Shown: positions 40,271-51,881, numbered from the stretch's first letter. The stretch is DNA of 64,000 nucleotides from Calophaca sinica (GCA_037113605.1 CM073733.1:32827501-32891500), one strand, 5' to 3'. Notes: generated from the letters alone by a model not told the origin. A program made the numbers and translations.

Positions 40271-40480
40271 TGAAGAGAGTAGAGAATCAGAGGAACTCAT
40301 ATTGAATATGCTTGAGGAAAATGATTCAGAATGAATCTCTTACATTGCTTTGAGCACAACTCTGTTTATATACAAGAAGGCAGTTATAACTGCCTTGCCA
40401 GCTGGCATTTCCAGGCTGGCACAGCTCTAACAGAATTGTATTAACAATTAACAGTTGCTTAACTTGCTTAAACTCTATTA
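40271..40480 (-). repeat. Copia 5' LTR
   Basis: The 210-bp copy nearest the gag start. The right flank CTCTC (40481-40485) completes the target duplication. Confidence 0.93.
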
Positions 40481-40485
40481 CTCTC

Positions 40486-40986
40486 CGTGAAATTACACCA
40501 GCTCCATAAGTTTGGGGGTAATTGAAGCATAAAATATAGTTTATGATATTGTAACCTTTGTTTTTATGAAAAACAAATGTTATTTTGACATTTCTATTCT
40601 AAAATATGTTAACATTTCTATACAGATTAAGATTTGTTGGAAATTATAGGTGAATCAGTTTACCATCATCTCTTTTGATACTTTCAATATGTTTAGTAAC
40701 CCCCTTGCTGGAAACATGTTCAATATGCATTTTGAAATCTTGCTTGATAGCCTTCATAGAGCATTTACTATGTCTGGGAAATTGAATCCAGGAGAAGCTG
40801 TAAATGCTACAATTTCCTGTCTTCTAAAGCAAGAAATCGATTATGTTGCTTTTGTGGTTCTTGAATAAGTAAATTGATCTTTTCTTTCTTAAAAGGCTTT
40901 GTCGGTGTACCAAGATAGTATAAAATATTTTCTGTTTTGAGGCAGTCTCTTGATGTGTGTGTCGATATATATATATATATAGATAT
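40486..40986. other. Noncoding or gene-fragment DNA right of the copia element
   Basis: One 72-codon frame at 40650-40868 (SNPLAGNMFNMHFEILLDSL, then GEAVNATISCLLKQE) has fair coding character, but I do not recognise it, and no further exon was found. A (TA)n tract at about 40966-40985 leads into the palindrome. Confidence 0.35.
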
Positions 40987-41024
40987 GTTTTCAATTACTT
41001 TTCATATGAAAAGTAATTGAAAAC
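40987..41024. repeat. Perfect 38-bp palindrome without spacer
   Basis: GTTTTCAATTACTTTTCAT is followed at once by its exact reverse complement. It lies between (TA)n and (GT)n tracts and about 60 bases left of the truncated Athila element. Confidence 0.95.
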
Positions 41025-41099
41025 TGAAGTTTCATCCCCAATCCCTTCCCTCGTGTGTGTGTGTGATGATTCCAAGATATACTTTTATGTTGTCCCATC

Positions 41100-42027
41100 A
41101 TTGTTTTAATAAATCTTTGTTAGTTCAAATTTTCTATAATGGACTTTCTTTTCAGAACAAGGCAGCTGTAGATGTAACATGTGGAGGATCAATAGGCAAT
41201 AAAACGCCTACTGATTGTTACGAGATCATGGGCAGGATAGCCCAGAACAGTGCTCAGTGGTCACAAGGAGATAGAAGTGCCACTAAAAAGCCTCAACAAT
41301 CAGGAATGTTTAAAGTGGATGCCACCACCGCTTTAGAGGCCAAATGGGAGGCAAAAATGGAGGCTTTGAACAAAAAGTATGAAGCTCTCTTAGCCCATAA
41401 TTCTCAAACAGTTGCCTCAACTTCCCATGAGAGGGATGAATAGCCCACCAGGCGCGATAACCCCGTTGAAGAGGTAAAAGCCCTTAATAAAGAAGATTCA
41501 GCCCAAAAGGTGAGATGCAAGAGGCTATGCTAAAATATATGAACAGGCATGGACACCCCTGCATGGGTGTACTTGCAAGTTACATGGATAAGGCTGATGA
41601 GAGATTTAAGTCTCTGGAAAAAAGGTATGTGCCATCTTCTTGTAATTATTGTGGAGTAATAGGTCACGACACACATGAGTGCACCGAGCAGGTAAATTAC
41701 GTTGGAAATGGAGTCAAGCATGATCCTTATGCCAAGACTTACAATCCTGGATGGAACGATCACCCCAACTTCTCATGGAAAGATCAACAGTAGAATCAGG
41801 GACAGCAACATGCACCCTATAGACCACCTCACATGCAAGGCCAAACCCAAGTACCAAGGAGACCATCTCTTCAAGTGCAAATTGACACCCTGGTAGGTAC
41901 TGTTAATTCTAACCATAAGAGTTTGGAAAACAACCATAAGAGTTTAGAAAGCCAAATTTCTACTTTAGTACAACTTATGACCAAAAGGGAAGAAGGAGCA
42001 TTACCTAGTCAAACAGAAAAATCCTAG
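41100..42027 (+). pseudogene. Athila gag, C-terminal part, broken
   Basis: Frames 41100-41440, 41515-41793 and 41833-42027 contain QIFYNGLSFQNKAAVDVTCG and PTDCYEIMGRIAQNSAQW, a coiled-coil piece, and a knuckle-like CNYCGVIGHDTHECTEQVNY followed by GWNDHPNFSW. These are Athila gag features. Stops at about 41441 and 41792 interrupt it. Pieces after 41833 contain SLENNHKSLESQISTLVQLM, a coiled coil with a short internal duplication (SNHKSLENNHKSLES). Confidence 0.8.
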
Positions 42028-42238
42028 AGAGCAGGCTATTGCTATCACTACTAGAAGTGGTAAAACCCTTGAAAATCCAGTACCTGATAAAGTAGAGCCA
42101 CCTTCCAAACAAACCCCAAGAAAGGTTGAGAAAACCAAGGAAATGTTGCCTGATACACCTCTTACAACCCTTCCTGACCCACACATCCCATTCCCACAGA
42201 GGCTTAAAGCTAATTAAGATCTCTAGTTCTCAAAATTT

Positions 42239-42757
42239 TTGTGTATGCTTAAGCAGTTGACTGTCAACATTCCTTTTGTGGAAGCCATTGCTAATATGCC
42301 AAAGTATGCAAAGTTTTTAAAGGATATGTTATCCAATAAAAAGAAATTGGAGGACTTTGCTACAATTAAACTTAATGAGGAATGTTCTGCTATTGTTTTG
42401 AAAAAGTTACCACCAAAGCTTAAGGATCCAGGTAGTTTTACTATCCCTTGTACTATTGGTAACTCTCATTTTGAAAAGGCATTATGTGATTTAGGAGCAA
42501 GTATAAATTTGATGCCACTTTCTGTTTTTAGAAAACTTGGCTTGCAGGAAGCGCAACCTACTAACATCACCTTGCAGCTAGCTGACAGATCCATTACCTA
42601 CCCTCGAGGGGTGGTGGAGGATGTTTTAGTGAAAGTTGATAAGTTTATTTTCCTTGCTGATTTAATTGTTTTAAACATGGAAGAAGACAAGGAGGTCCCA
42701 ATTCTTTTGGGACGACTTTTCTTGGCCACAGGCAAGAGCTTCATTGATGTTCAATAG
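42239..42757 (+). CDS. Athila aspartic protease region
   Basis: A 172-codon frame with MPKYAKFLKDMLSNKKKLED, then CTIGNSHFEKALCDLGASIN with the catalytic Asp in the DLGAS motif (Leu replaces the Ser or Thr seen in other families; this is usual in Athila), then VPILLGRLFLATGKSFIDV. It ends at a stop at 42755; pol continues in the same strand. The enzyme cleaves the gag-pol polyprotein. Confidence 0.82.
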   Translation: MCMLKQLTVNIPFVEAIANMPKYAKFLKDMLSNKKKLEDFATIKLNEECSAIVLKKLPPKLKDPGSFTIPCTIGNSHFEKALCDLGASINLMPLSVFRKLGLQEAQPTNITLQLADRSITYPRGVVEDVLVKVDKFIFLADLIVLNMEEDKEVPILLGRLFLATGKSFIDVQ

Positions 42758-42952
42758 GGGAAATTAACTTTGAGATTTGGGGATGAGGAAGTTGTGTTCC
42801 AAGTTTTTAATTCATTGAAAACTCCTTCCTCATTTGCTTCCTGTAATTTTATTCAATCTATGGATATTAATGATGTAGTTACCTCTGACAGTTTTGATGA
42901 CTTCAGGATGCAAGACCCTCTAGAAAAAATACTAACCTTATAGGGACTTGGT

Positions 42953-44513
42953 ATGTTGGAGGGTGGTGAAGAAGAAGAGCTTTTAATGTTTATACAAGAA
43001 CACCACCCCCAAAGAAGTTGGAATAACCATAAATTTGAGGAGTTAGAATGGGATGATATCCCAAAAACTAAACCCTCCATTGAAGAGGCTCCTGAGCTTG
43101 AATTAAAGCCTCTTCCTGCAAATATGAAATATGCTTTCTGGTGCCCTTCTTCTTCCTTGCTTGTAATTGTTTCTGCAGATTTAACAGCAACTATGGAAGA
43201 TCAACTTTTGAGAGTATTATGGGACAACAAAGAGGCATTTGGTTGGTCTATTCATGATATAAAAGGCATAAGTCCCACAATTTGCACCCACCAGATCTAC
43301 ATGGAGGATGATTACCAGCCTCGAGCACTGCCTCAACGCCGCCTCAATCCAAACATGAAAGAGGTGGTAAAAAAGGAAGTAATTAAGCTGCTTGATGCTG
43401 GTATTATCTATCCTATTTATGATAGCAAATGGGTAAGTCTTGTACAGTGTGTCCCTAAAAAGAGAGGAACAACTGTGATGGAAAATGAAAAAAAATGAAT
43501 TAATTGCAGATAGAAAGAATATTGGGTGGCGTATGTGCATTGATTATAGAAAATTAAATGATGCCACCCGAAAAGATCATTTTTCACTTCCTTTTATTGA
43601 TCAAATGCTTGAGAGAATAGCAGGACATGACTATTATTGTTGTTTGGATGGGTATTCCGGTTATTTGCAAATACCAATGGCTTTACAAGATCAAGATAAA
43701 ACCACTTTTGCTTGCCCTTATGGTACTTTTGCATATAAAAGGATGCCCTTTGGATTATGTAATGCTCCTGTCACTTTCCAACGATGCATGACTGCTATTT
43801 TCTCTGATTTAATTGAAAAATGCATCGAATTATTCATGGATGATTTCACAGTATTTGGATCCTCTTATGAGGCTTGTTTACTAAATGTAAATTTAGTGTT
43901 GCAGAGATACAAAGACACTAATTTGGTGCTTAATTGGGAAAAGTGTCAGTTTATGGTACATGATTGCATTATTTTGGGACACAAGGTGTCCACAAGAGGC
44001 ATCGAGGTGGATCCTGCCAAGGTAGAGGTCATTGTAAAATTACGCCCTCCAAATTCTGTGAAAGGGGTACGTAGCTTCTTAGGCCATACTGGCTTCTACA
44101 GAAGGTTTGTTAAAGATTTCTCAAAAATTGCAAAACCTATGACTAACCTCTTGATTAAGGAAGCCACCTTTGATTTTTTCGACACTTGTTTGAAAGCTTT
44201 TAATTGTTTAAAGGAAAAATTAATTAATGCCCATGTTGTTGTTGCCCCCGATTGGTCACTTCTTTTTGAAATTATGTGTGATGCTAGTGATACTGTTGTG
44301 GGGGCAGGTTTGGGGCAAAGGAAGAATAAGGTATTCTATACCATTTACTACGCTAGTCGCACTCTTGATGATGCTCAAAGAAATTACTCTACCATAGAGA
44401 AAGAGTTGTTAACTGTAGTATTTGCATTTGACAAATTTTTTCATTACCTTATTCTTTCTAAAGTAATTGTTTTCACTGACCATGCTGCTATAAGATATTT
44501 GCTTAAGAAATAG
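42953..44513 (+). pseudogene. Athila reverse transcriptase and RNase H
   Basis: Frames 42953-43498 and 43485-44513 overlap out of frame. They contain the RT entry segment (ICTHQIYMEDDYQPRALPQR), then WRMCIDYRKLNDATRKDH, CLDGYSGYLQI, KRMPFGLCNAPVTFQR and catalytic FMDDF. The thumb (RPPNSVKGVRSFLGHTGFYR) and RNase H (MCDASDTVVGAGLG, YYASRTLDDAQRNYSTIEKE) follow. A poly-A run near 43483-43495 marks the frameshift. A stop at 44511 breaks RNase H. Confidence 0.85.
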
Positions 44514-44528
44514 GATGCAAAGCCCAAG

Positions 44529-45983
44529 TTGATTAGGTGGATTCTGCTGCTGCAAGAGTTTGACTTGGAGATTAGAAACAAGAAAGGCTCAGAGAACTTT
44601 GTAGCTGACCACCTCTCGAGGCTTGGCCAAAGTGTGATGCAACCCTCAAATGATGGGGAAATTAAGGAAGTGTTCCCTGATGAGAAACTCTTATCCATTT
44701 CCACTACTTCTTGGTTTGCAGACATTGTTAACTACTTGGCAAGTAAGGTTATCCCCCCTCATTTTTCTTATCAACAAAAGAAGAAATTAACTTCTGATGT
44801 TAGACATTACTTGTGGGATGACCCTTACATGTATAAAGTATGTGGAGACAAGGTAATTAAGCGTTGTGTGCCAATGAATGAGGTAAATTCTATCCTTGGG
44901 CATTGTTGTTCTAAAGAGGCAGGTAGTCAGTTTGGGCTAACTAGGACCGCATATAAAGTATTGCAATGTGGTTTTTATTGGCCTACTATTTTTAAAGATG
45001 CTCAGGACTTTGCAAAAGCATGTGATAATTGCCAAAGAAGTGGCAATATTTCTGGGCGTCAAGAGATGCCTTTGAATAATATTTTGGTTTGTGAGATTTG
45101 ATGTTTGGGGTATTTATTTTATGGGCCCCTTCCCTAAATCATTTTCAAATCAATATATTCTTGTTGTTGTGGATTATGTGTCTAAATGGGTGGAAGCTAT
45201 AGCCTTACCCACCAATGACGCACGGGTAGTAGTGAAATTCTTAAAGAAAAATATTTTTACGAGATTTGGCACTCCCCGAGCCATTATTAGTGATGGTGGC
45301 ACCCACTTTTGCAATAAACAATTTGAAAATCTTTTGAGCAAATATGGTGTCACCCATAAAGTAGCAACTCCCTATCACCCACAAACTAGTGGACAAGTTG
45401 AAATTTCAAATAGGGAATTGAAAAGAATTTTAGAGAAAACGGTTAATGCATCCAGAAAAGATTGGTCTTTAAAATTAGATGATGCATTATGGGCATACAT
45501 AACTGCTTTTAAAACCCCATTGGGATGTCCCCTTACCGTCTTATTTTTGGAAAATCATGTCATTTGCCTGTGGAACTTGAGCATAAAGCACTTTGGGCTT
45601 TATAATTTTTAAACTTTGATACTCAGCTTAAAGGTGAAAATAGATTGCTACAATTGAATGAATTGGATGAGCTCCGTCTTGAAGCTTATGAAAATGCCAA
45701 GTTATACAAATAGCGGACTAAAAAGTGGCATGATAAGCGCATTCAACATCGTGAGTTCCATGTGAGTGAAAAAGTATTAATTTATAACTCACGTTTGCGT
45801 CTTTTTCCAGGAAAGTTGCGCTCAAGGTGGTATGGGCCCTACACCGTAACTCAAGTTTTTCTTTATGGAGCACTTGAGATTTCTAATGGAGATGGCACCA
45901 CTTTCAAAATTAATGGACAACGAGCAAAACACTATGAGGAAGGGATGCTCCAAGTGAGCCATGTCACTCTCCTTAAGAATTGA
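44529..45983 (+). pseudogene. Athila integrase
   Basis: Frame 44529-45101 has the RNase H end (NFVADHLSRL) and the zinc domain (FYWPTIFKDAQDFAKACDNC). Frame 45091-45612 has the core: VWGIYFMGPFP, in which the first catalytic Asp is replaced by Tyr or displaced, then ISDGGTHF and PQTSGQVEISNRE. Frame 45762-45983 has the C-terminal domain (LRLFPGKLRSRWYGPYTV). Frameshifts separate the three, so the protein is inactive. Confidence 0.85.
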
Positions 45984-46283
45984 TCTGTCTTAGTACCGTC
46001 AGGCTCGTGACGTTAAACACGCGCTTCGCAGGAGGCAACCTGTGTTTATATTATTTCAGTTTACTATATTTTATTTTTTGTAGACAATTTTCTCTTCACT
46101 TACTTCATCTGTGGCAAACTGTCGTTTTGGGAAGAAATTTGTCTACTGTACCCCCTCCAGAATATGCTCGTGAAATTTTCCACAGGGGAGTCCCTTTCCA
46201 CTCTTTACTTTTAGCACTTAATTTTGTTGTTATAATCTTTATGTGCTTGTACTGTATTTGCTAGCATTGAGGACAATACTAGA

Positions 46284-46303
46284 AATAAGTGTGGGGGGAG
46301 TTA
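46284..46303 (+). promoter_or_regulatory. Internal polypurine tract of the Athila element
   Basis: AAATAAGTGTGGGGGGAGTT follows GAGGACAATACTAG directly downstream of the pol region. A related context (GAGGGCAAGCAAAG, then GTGTGGGAGAAT) precedes the 3' LTR at 47436. An extra tract at this position is known in Athila-like elements. Confidence 0.6.
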
Positions 46304-47447
46304 ACCACTTGATTCTTTGTTATCACTGTTCTGAACAACTTGGAGCTACTAAATCTGGGGCGAAAAACTTGAATTTTTTTAAAAGACAGCTTTTGAAGTT
46401 TATTAAGATGATATAAATTTTTGAAAAGCTGAAAATTAGAGATGAGCTCTTGATTGAAATTTTTTCCATGAAATAGCTTTTAAAGGTGAGGATTTGAGCC
46501 TGATTTGGGTTTGCGCATTGTTGTAAGATTATTATAACTCTATTCTTCACGAGAGTTGTTTTCATTGAACATTGTGTTCTAGAACTTGACATGTGACCAT
46601 TCAAAGCGAAACTAATTTATAGAATTTTTGGAAAATAATTGAGGCATTTAGGATTTGTTTCTAGCCTGCTATACTTTGCGATAAAATTTCACCACTTAGT
46701 TGACCACTTTGAGCTTTAAAAAGAAGTTTTATTCTATACCCTCTGACTTGATTGGGAAAAATAGATTCGGGTACCATTTTTTATTAAATGGAGCAACTTG
46801 GTTTTCGTGACAGATATATGTTCAATGGAAATGTGATAAGGCAGAGACTTATTCCTAAAAAAAAAAAAGAGAGAGAGAGAGATATTTGTAATGAGGAACT
46901 CCGATAAAAACAAGGAAAATATGAAAAAAAAAGTTTGGCACTCTGTTTAAAAGTGAACATATATATAAGCACCAATTTGATTCAAAAGGATAGTTGCTTG
47001 AATTTGATTATTTACTATAGCCCTTGAAATATCGTCGTTTCTTTGAATTTTCATACCTTAAATTTTCACCTCTGACCTCATTACAACCTTATAAAAGTCC
47101 CATTGATTTCAAAATTTTCTATAAATTGTAAGTCGAGTCTTGGTCTATCGTCAAGCTTATGGTAATGCTTTGTCTATAAAAAACTTGTGAGAAATTTCTC
47201 TTATCTATTGAAACACTTGAGAGTATGAAAGAGAGTGACCCGTTTTTAGTTGATTTGATATTAAGATATTTTTTCTAAATGATGCAATCAATGAATATTA
47301 CTCTCTCAAAAGCTTCAAAAGTTGTCTTTTCAAAATTACCTTGCTCTACCCCTTTAAAATTGGTTAGCTCTTATTGAACAAAATTTTTTAGATTCATAAA
47401 ACTAAATTCTTTGTTTGAGGGCAAGCAAAGCTCAAGTGTGGGAGAAT

Positions 47448-48784
47448 TGATAACACCAATTTTTCATCATATTTATATAGATAATTGACTGTGAATTAGT
47501 TTAAAATTGAATATTATCACATGAAATTCACTCTCTTTTTTTCTAAATTGTGCAGAATTAAAAAATTCGGCAATTCGGTGGATGAAAACAAGTTTTGGGC
47601 TTGAAATTGGGCAAAAAATAGGCCCAAAATATTACAGCACGGCCTTCTTCATCCCAACACACGGGAGCATGGCTTCCCCAGCAAGGCCGTGCTCATGTAC
47701 GGAATTCAGGTTGGCAATGCGTGATTGACTAGATCCAGCTAGAGGGAGCACGACCAACTAGCACGGCCTCAGCAAGGCCGTGCTCCATGTCGGCAGACGC
47801 GGTTTCCACACGGTTCATTGAATCTGGACTTTTTTTAGGAGCACGGCCTCAGCAAGGCCGTACTGCATCATTTTCCAGCGCCTATAAATAGAAGTGAGCA
47901 GTTTCATTGCAAAGGGCCCCCTTCTGAGTGCAGATATATTTCCTGACTCATTTATCTCCCTCTTAACTTTATTTTCTTCTGTTATCTTGTTAAATTAAAC
48001 CTTTGTAATTGTACTTCTTTACTCCTTGAATTTTATTATGGATTCTAGAATTAGTGTTGTGTTATTATCTTAAAAAATAATTTGTAATTAATTTTATTGC
48101 TAAGGTGATGGGAAATCTTTTACTATGCCTGTAATCTTAATCTAATTTATAAATATGAGTTTTTAATTCTTATGATTAAATTATTCCAGGCAAATTTATT
48201 CTATAAGAACTGATCAGTCTTTACTTGGTTATTAATTGTGTGGCGACCGAACCTTCAATTAGTAATAGAATTCTGGGATTAATTGAAGTTGTATGCTTTG
48301 AATGACCAAACAAAGTGTGTTCATTTTCAGTCAGTCATTGAATTGACAAATCTATTGATGATTTATGCTCTTTCTATTTACTTGCTTTGAATGACCAAAC
48401 AAAGTGATAAATTAGGAGGAAGATTGTTAACATTGCATGACCAAATTGTGTTAATAGCTTTTAAATAGATGATTGGTAATCAAATAAAAATATTTTCTCG
48501 GCTCTATTTATGAATTGGTTAAGTGAATAAGTATTAGTATAAAGTAAACCCAGAACCTTAGTATCTCTATAATCATCTTCTTGTTCTAATCTTAAAATTG
48601 TTCGCATCTTATGCCAACTTTTCTTTCAAGTTTAAAAACCAATTTCAATCGAACAATTTGTCTAAATAACTAATTAATTTGGTAGAACTGTAATCATTTC
48701 AATTCTCTATGGAGACGATAATCTTATATACTATAACTTGACATAATCGTACACTTGTGATTTCGACGCAACAACACTTTATCA
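47448..48784 (+). repeat. Athila 3' LTR
   Basis: Starts TGATAACACC directly after the PPT-like GTGTGGGAGAAT and ends ACTTTATCA, so the ends are inverted TGATAA/TTATCA. Length is 1,337 bases. It contains three copies of the self-complementary word AGCACGGCC...GGCCGTGCT (about 47655-47865) shortly before a TATA-like CTATAAATAG at 47882. Poly(A) signals probably lie in the AT-rich second half. Confidence 0.82.
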
Positions 48785-49362
48785 ATTACATATGCTAAAA
48801 AATAGTCTTCACCAAAAAAAAAGGATGCTAAAAAGTAGTGTTCACCCAAAAAAAAGATGCTAAAAAATTGTGGTTAATTACGTGGTGCCAATTTTTTATC
48901 GTACAATGCAATCATCAACTTCGCATATTGGGTAAGAACGCAAGGCTACCTGCGCACCCAAAATAATTATGTTGTGAAGTATTGAGTGATGAAGAGTAGT
49001 CTCTGAAATTATTGAAAAATTACGCGGAGAGGTGCGGCTTTTAAGTGGTTGAGTTTTCTTAATTTAAGAAGTGTCTTGAAACATTAAGAAAAAAACCTCT
49101 GGAAATTCCGGAGAACGCTAAAAAGTGTTCAAAAATATATTTTAGAATGTTATAAATAGTCTGAAAATATACTTCTAGAAGACAAATTTACGTGTGGATG
49201 AGTCTAGTACGTCCGGAATTTATATTTCCAGACAGGTATTTCGGAGAAAAAAATGAAAATATGATAAGGGGTGTATGCTAGAAAAAACGGAAGGTCTATT
49301 TAATAATTCCCAAAGGCTAATATGTCAAAACAGGCCCGAAGTTGCCACCAGCTGAAGTTAAA
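48785..49362. other. Noncoding DNA
   Basis: It contains a short tandem duplication near 48793-48865 (GATGCTAAAAA with TTCACC(C)AAAAAA, three times). No gene is seen. It ends with the target duplication GAAGTTAAA of the next element. Confidence 0.5.
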
Positions 49363-49852
49363 GGAAATTGCTAAGGGCACCCCACAATTTGCTGGGGCAC
49401 CCTACATTTCCCAAAATATCCCGACTAAAAATATTAAAAGTGAAAATTTTTTTTCCCATTCTTACCTTCACTCGTAATTGTACAATTTCCACTCGCAAAA
49501 ATTTATTCTCTGATTTTCGCAAATTTGAGGCAGTTTTTGCAAAAAGCAACCCACTCGCAAAAACCATTTTTGCGAGTGGAATATTTTTTTTTACTCTCAA
49601 AAATAGAATTTGCAAGTGAACAAAATTTTTGTTCACTCGCAAATTTAATTTTTGTTCACTCGCAAATTTCATTTTTGCGAGTGGAGTATTTTTTTTTTAA
49701 CTCGCAAAAATGGAATTTGCGAGTGAAACCAAATTTGCGAGGGAAGGGACAAAAGGAAAAAAAATGCTTCAATTTTGCTAGAGGTATTTTCGTCAAGTCA
49801 ATGCCATTGTAGGGTGCCCCCAGCAAATTGTGGGGTGTCCTTAACAAATCCC
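49363..49852. mobile_element. MITE with long inverted repeats and 9-bp target duplication (Mutator-like)
   Basis: Flanked by GAAGTTAAA on both sides (49354-49362, 49853-49861). Terminal arms of about 45 bases pair, e.g. CACCCCACAATTTGCTGGGG on the left against CCCCAGCAAATTGTGGGGTG on the right. The interior is made of many copies of ACTCGCAAA/TTTGCGAGT in both orientations (49475-49745). There is no coding capacity. Confidence 0.92.
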
Positions 49853-50009
49853 GAAGTTAAATAGTAGGAACCAATGGTTCAGACCCTTACCCACTTGTTG
49901 ACCAGCCCGAAAAAAAGACCCTTACCCACTCGCTTGGTACGAGCATTGCTCATGTATCGAAGGTTCTGATGACGGAAGAAGATACCACGACCCAACACGT
50001 AATACTTCA

Positions 50010-50342
50010 TGTTAGATGTCCCACATGAAAGAGTGAGATGACCTGATTAGTGATTATAAGTGGGGGGTAACCTTCACCCTATGAGCTAGCTTTTGGGGTT
50101 GAGTTAGGCCCAAACCCAAATTCTTAATATGGTATTAGAGCCTATCATAGATCCATTTGTTGGGCCACCCGTTATCGGGCCACTCGGGTCACGCTCTAGT
50201 TGTCTAACCCTAGGCGTAAGGGGGTGTGTTAGATGTCTCACATGAAAGAATGAGATGGCCTGATTAGTGATTATAAGTGGGGGGTAACCCTCACCTATGA
50301 GCTAGCTTTTAGGGTTGAGTTAGACTCAAACTTAAATTTTAA
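50010..50342 (+). mobile_element. TRIM (miniature LTR retrotransposon), complete, plus strand
   Basis: LTR 50010-about 50131 (TGTTAGATGTCCCACATG...). A PBS near 50129-50142 (TGGTATTAGAGCC, one mismatch from the initiator-methionine tRNA complement) and an internal region of about 95 bases follow. A PPT (GTAAGGGGGTG, ending 50226) and a second LTR (50227-about 50342) complete it. LTRs contain ATTATAAGTGG and TGAGCTAGCTTTTGGGGTTG. No genes are present. The insertion site is uncertain because no clear target duplication was found. Confidence 0.85.
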
Positions 50343-51608
50343 GAATTCAAGTTTTCCCAAGTACATGACATCCTTTGCTCTAATACCTTTTTAGTGTTAC
50401 TAATCTTTTATATTTATTCATTAAATAAACTATTATCATTACCATTATAAAATAATAGCCTTATTATTCTAAATATTAATATTATTACTATTATTATTAT
50501 CACCCTAAAGTATTTTTCAACAAAATACATAAGCAGAATTAAATCAATAAAATCAATGAACTCACAAATATTTTCTATAAAAAATCCGTAGCTTTGATTT
50601 TCTTAATGCATCGAGGTGCACACCTTGTCAGGCTACATAATAAATTTTCATATTTTTTTCTTTTATTTCAATTAGAGTAAATAAATAATATTTTGTCTTT
50701 ATAATTCTTTTTAAGGGTAAATTTTTTTGTTAAAGTTATCATAACTTTACACTCATAAGTAGATGTAACCATTTTAAATGGACGGCGTAAGGTGTTAATA
50801 CTTTCTCTGCTTGTAATTGACTCCCAAATCCAATTTCTCTTTAAAAAAAATATTATTTTTAGGGTTTTTCAATTTTTTCTAAACTCAAATCAAAATTGAT
50901 AGCGACTCCCTTTACGAGCTGATCTTGTCACGACTTGCATAAAATAAACATCAAATAACAATTAATTTCCCATAATTTATATAGTATTTAGCAGCTTTTT
51001 AGCATACCCTTAATCATCACATTAAAAGTATAATGTAATGTCGATATAGAAAAGCATCGTGACTTTATTGAAATCGGGATAAGATGATGAAGTCCCTCTC
51101 ATGGAATGGAATAAGGGTCAAGTTTCCAATCAATTTGTGTGTAAGAACAAATGAATCGAAATATTGCCCAATTCAATGGACAGAACAATATACGGATAAT
51201 AAAATGAGTGAAAAGGACAGGCATTTAGAAGGAGAAACAACATTAATAGAATCCCTTTCTACATGATAAAAGTATCACCCCTTCACCAACTGAGGTTTGT
51301 CCTCCAAATTATTACTCACCTCAAAGCAACAAGACAAAGGAGTTGATTTCCTTACCTTTTGGATTACACTTGGGCTTCAGGACCGTGAATCACAACTAGA
51401 CATAACTCACATATAGCACAGTATCTTAATAAAGTAGCCATCACTGCCCCAGTTTTGATATCCTAACCCACTGCTAGGGAAGCCCATGTTAAGCTTTGGT
51501 TAGAAAAATGTACTTTTTTTTCCCGGTAAATTGTTTAGAAAAATGTATTAACCTTCGTTATGATGCATGTTCTCCAACGTAAGCATCAACAAGTGTGCAT
51601 ATGAAATA
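50343..51608. other. AT-rich noncoding DNA
   Basis: No gene or clear repeat. Short open frames such as 51084-51266 have no recognisable content. Confidence 0.4.
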
Positions 51609-51881
51609 CTACGTCCGATCCTTATTATAAGACCAAGGAAAAATATTGAAAAAAGTTTTTTTTAATCAATATTTTTAAAGATTTATTTTTTCTCCAAAAG
51701 TACCCCTTTTATGAACTAACCCACTTGTATAGGAAATAGATATATCTCATTAATATAGTCTCACTATAAATAAAAGTATAAATAAAAATTAGAAATTCAA
51801 TGCTTTTGAAAATTGATATGTTTCTTATAATTAGAAAAAAAAAATGGACCATTTGTTCTTTATAAAGATAATCGGAGGGAG
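51609..51881. mobile_element. Stowaway-like MITE
   Basis: Flanked by TA (51607-51608, 51882-51883). The left end CTACGTCCGATCCTTATTAT pairs imperfectly with the right end ATAATCGGAGGGAG. It is AT-rich and noncoding. A TA target and CTCCCTCCG-type ends are typical of Stowaway/Tc1-mariner MITEs. Confidence 0.75.

Larger units (their letters stand above)
35517..40480 (-). mobile_element. Young Ty1/copia retrotransposon, nearly intact
   Basis: A 4,964-bp element on the minus strand with two 210-bp LTRs (35517-35726, 40271-40480) that appear identical base for base. It is flanked by CTCTC (35512-35516, 40481-40485). A PBS (TGGTATCATTCGCC, 40270 downward on -) adjoins the 5' LTR; a polypurine tract (TGGGGGGAG) adjoins the 3' LTR. 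Two long frames cover gag-protease-integrase N-terminus and integrase-RT-RNase H. They are out of frame by what looks like a single small indel near 38381-38392. Identical LTRs imply recent insertion. LTR ends are TAATAG...CTTCA on -, not the usual TG start. Confidence 0.93.
41085..48784 (+). mobile_element. Ty3/gypsy Athila-clade retrotransposon, 5'-truncated
   Basis: The element runs on + from within gag to a 3' LTR (47448-48784). The 5' LTR, PBS and gag N-terminus are missing. Gag, protease, RT-RNase H and integrase follow in order with Athila-type signatures (TYNPGWNDHPNFSW, FMDDF). An additional 1.5 kb lies between integrase and LTR, where some Athila elements carry an env-like ORF; here it is noncoding. 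Several stops interrupt gag and pol. Two polypurine tracts are present, one internal. Confidence 0.88.

Noticed and set aside
40650..40868. 72-codon frame right of the copia element
   Set aside because: Some coding character but no recognisable family and no partner exons; kept only as a note.
47640..47870. CRISPR-like repeats (AGCACGGCC blocks)
   Set aside because: Three irregularly spaced palindromic words inside a plant LTR; not an array and not a prokaryote.
50343..51608. Possible further Athila or TRIM sequence
   Set aside because: No LTR, PBS or protein similarity could be found in this stretch.
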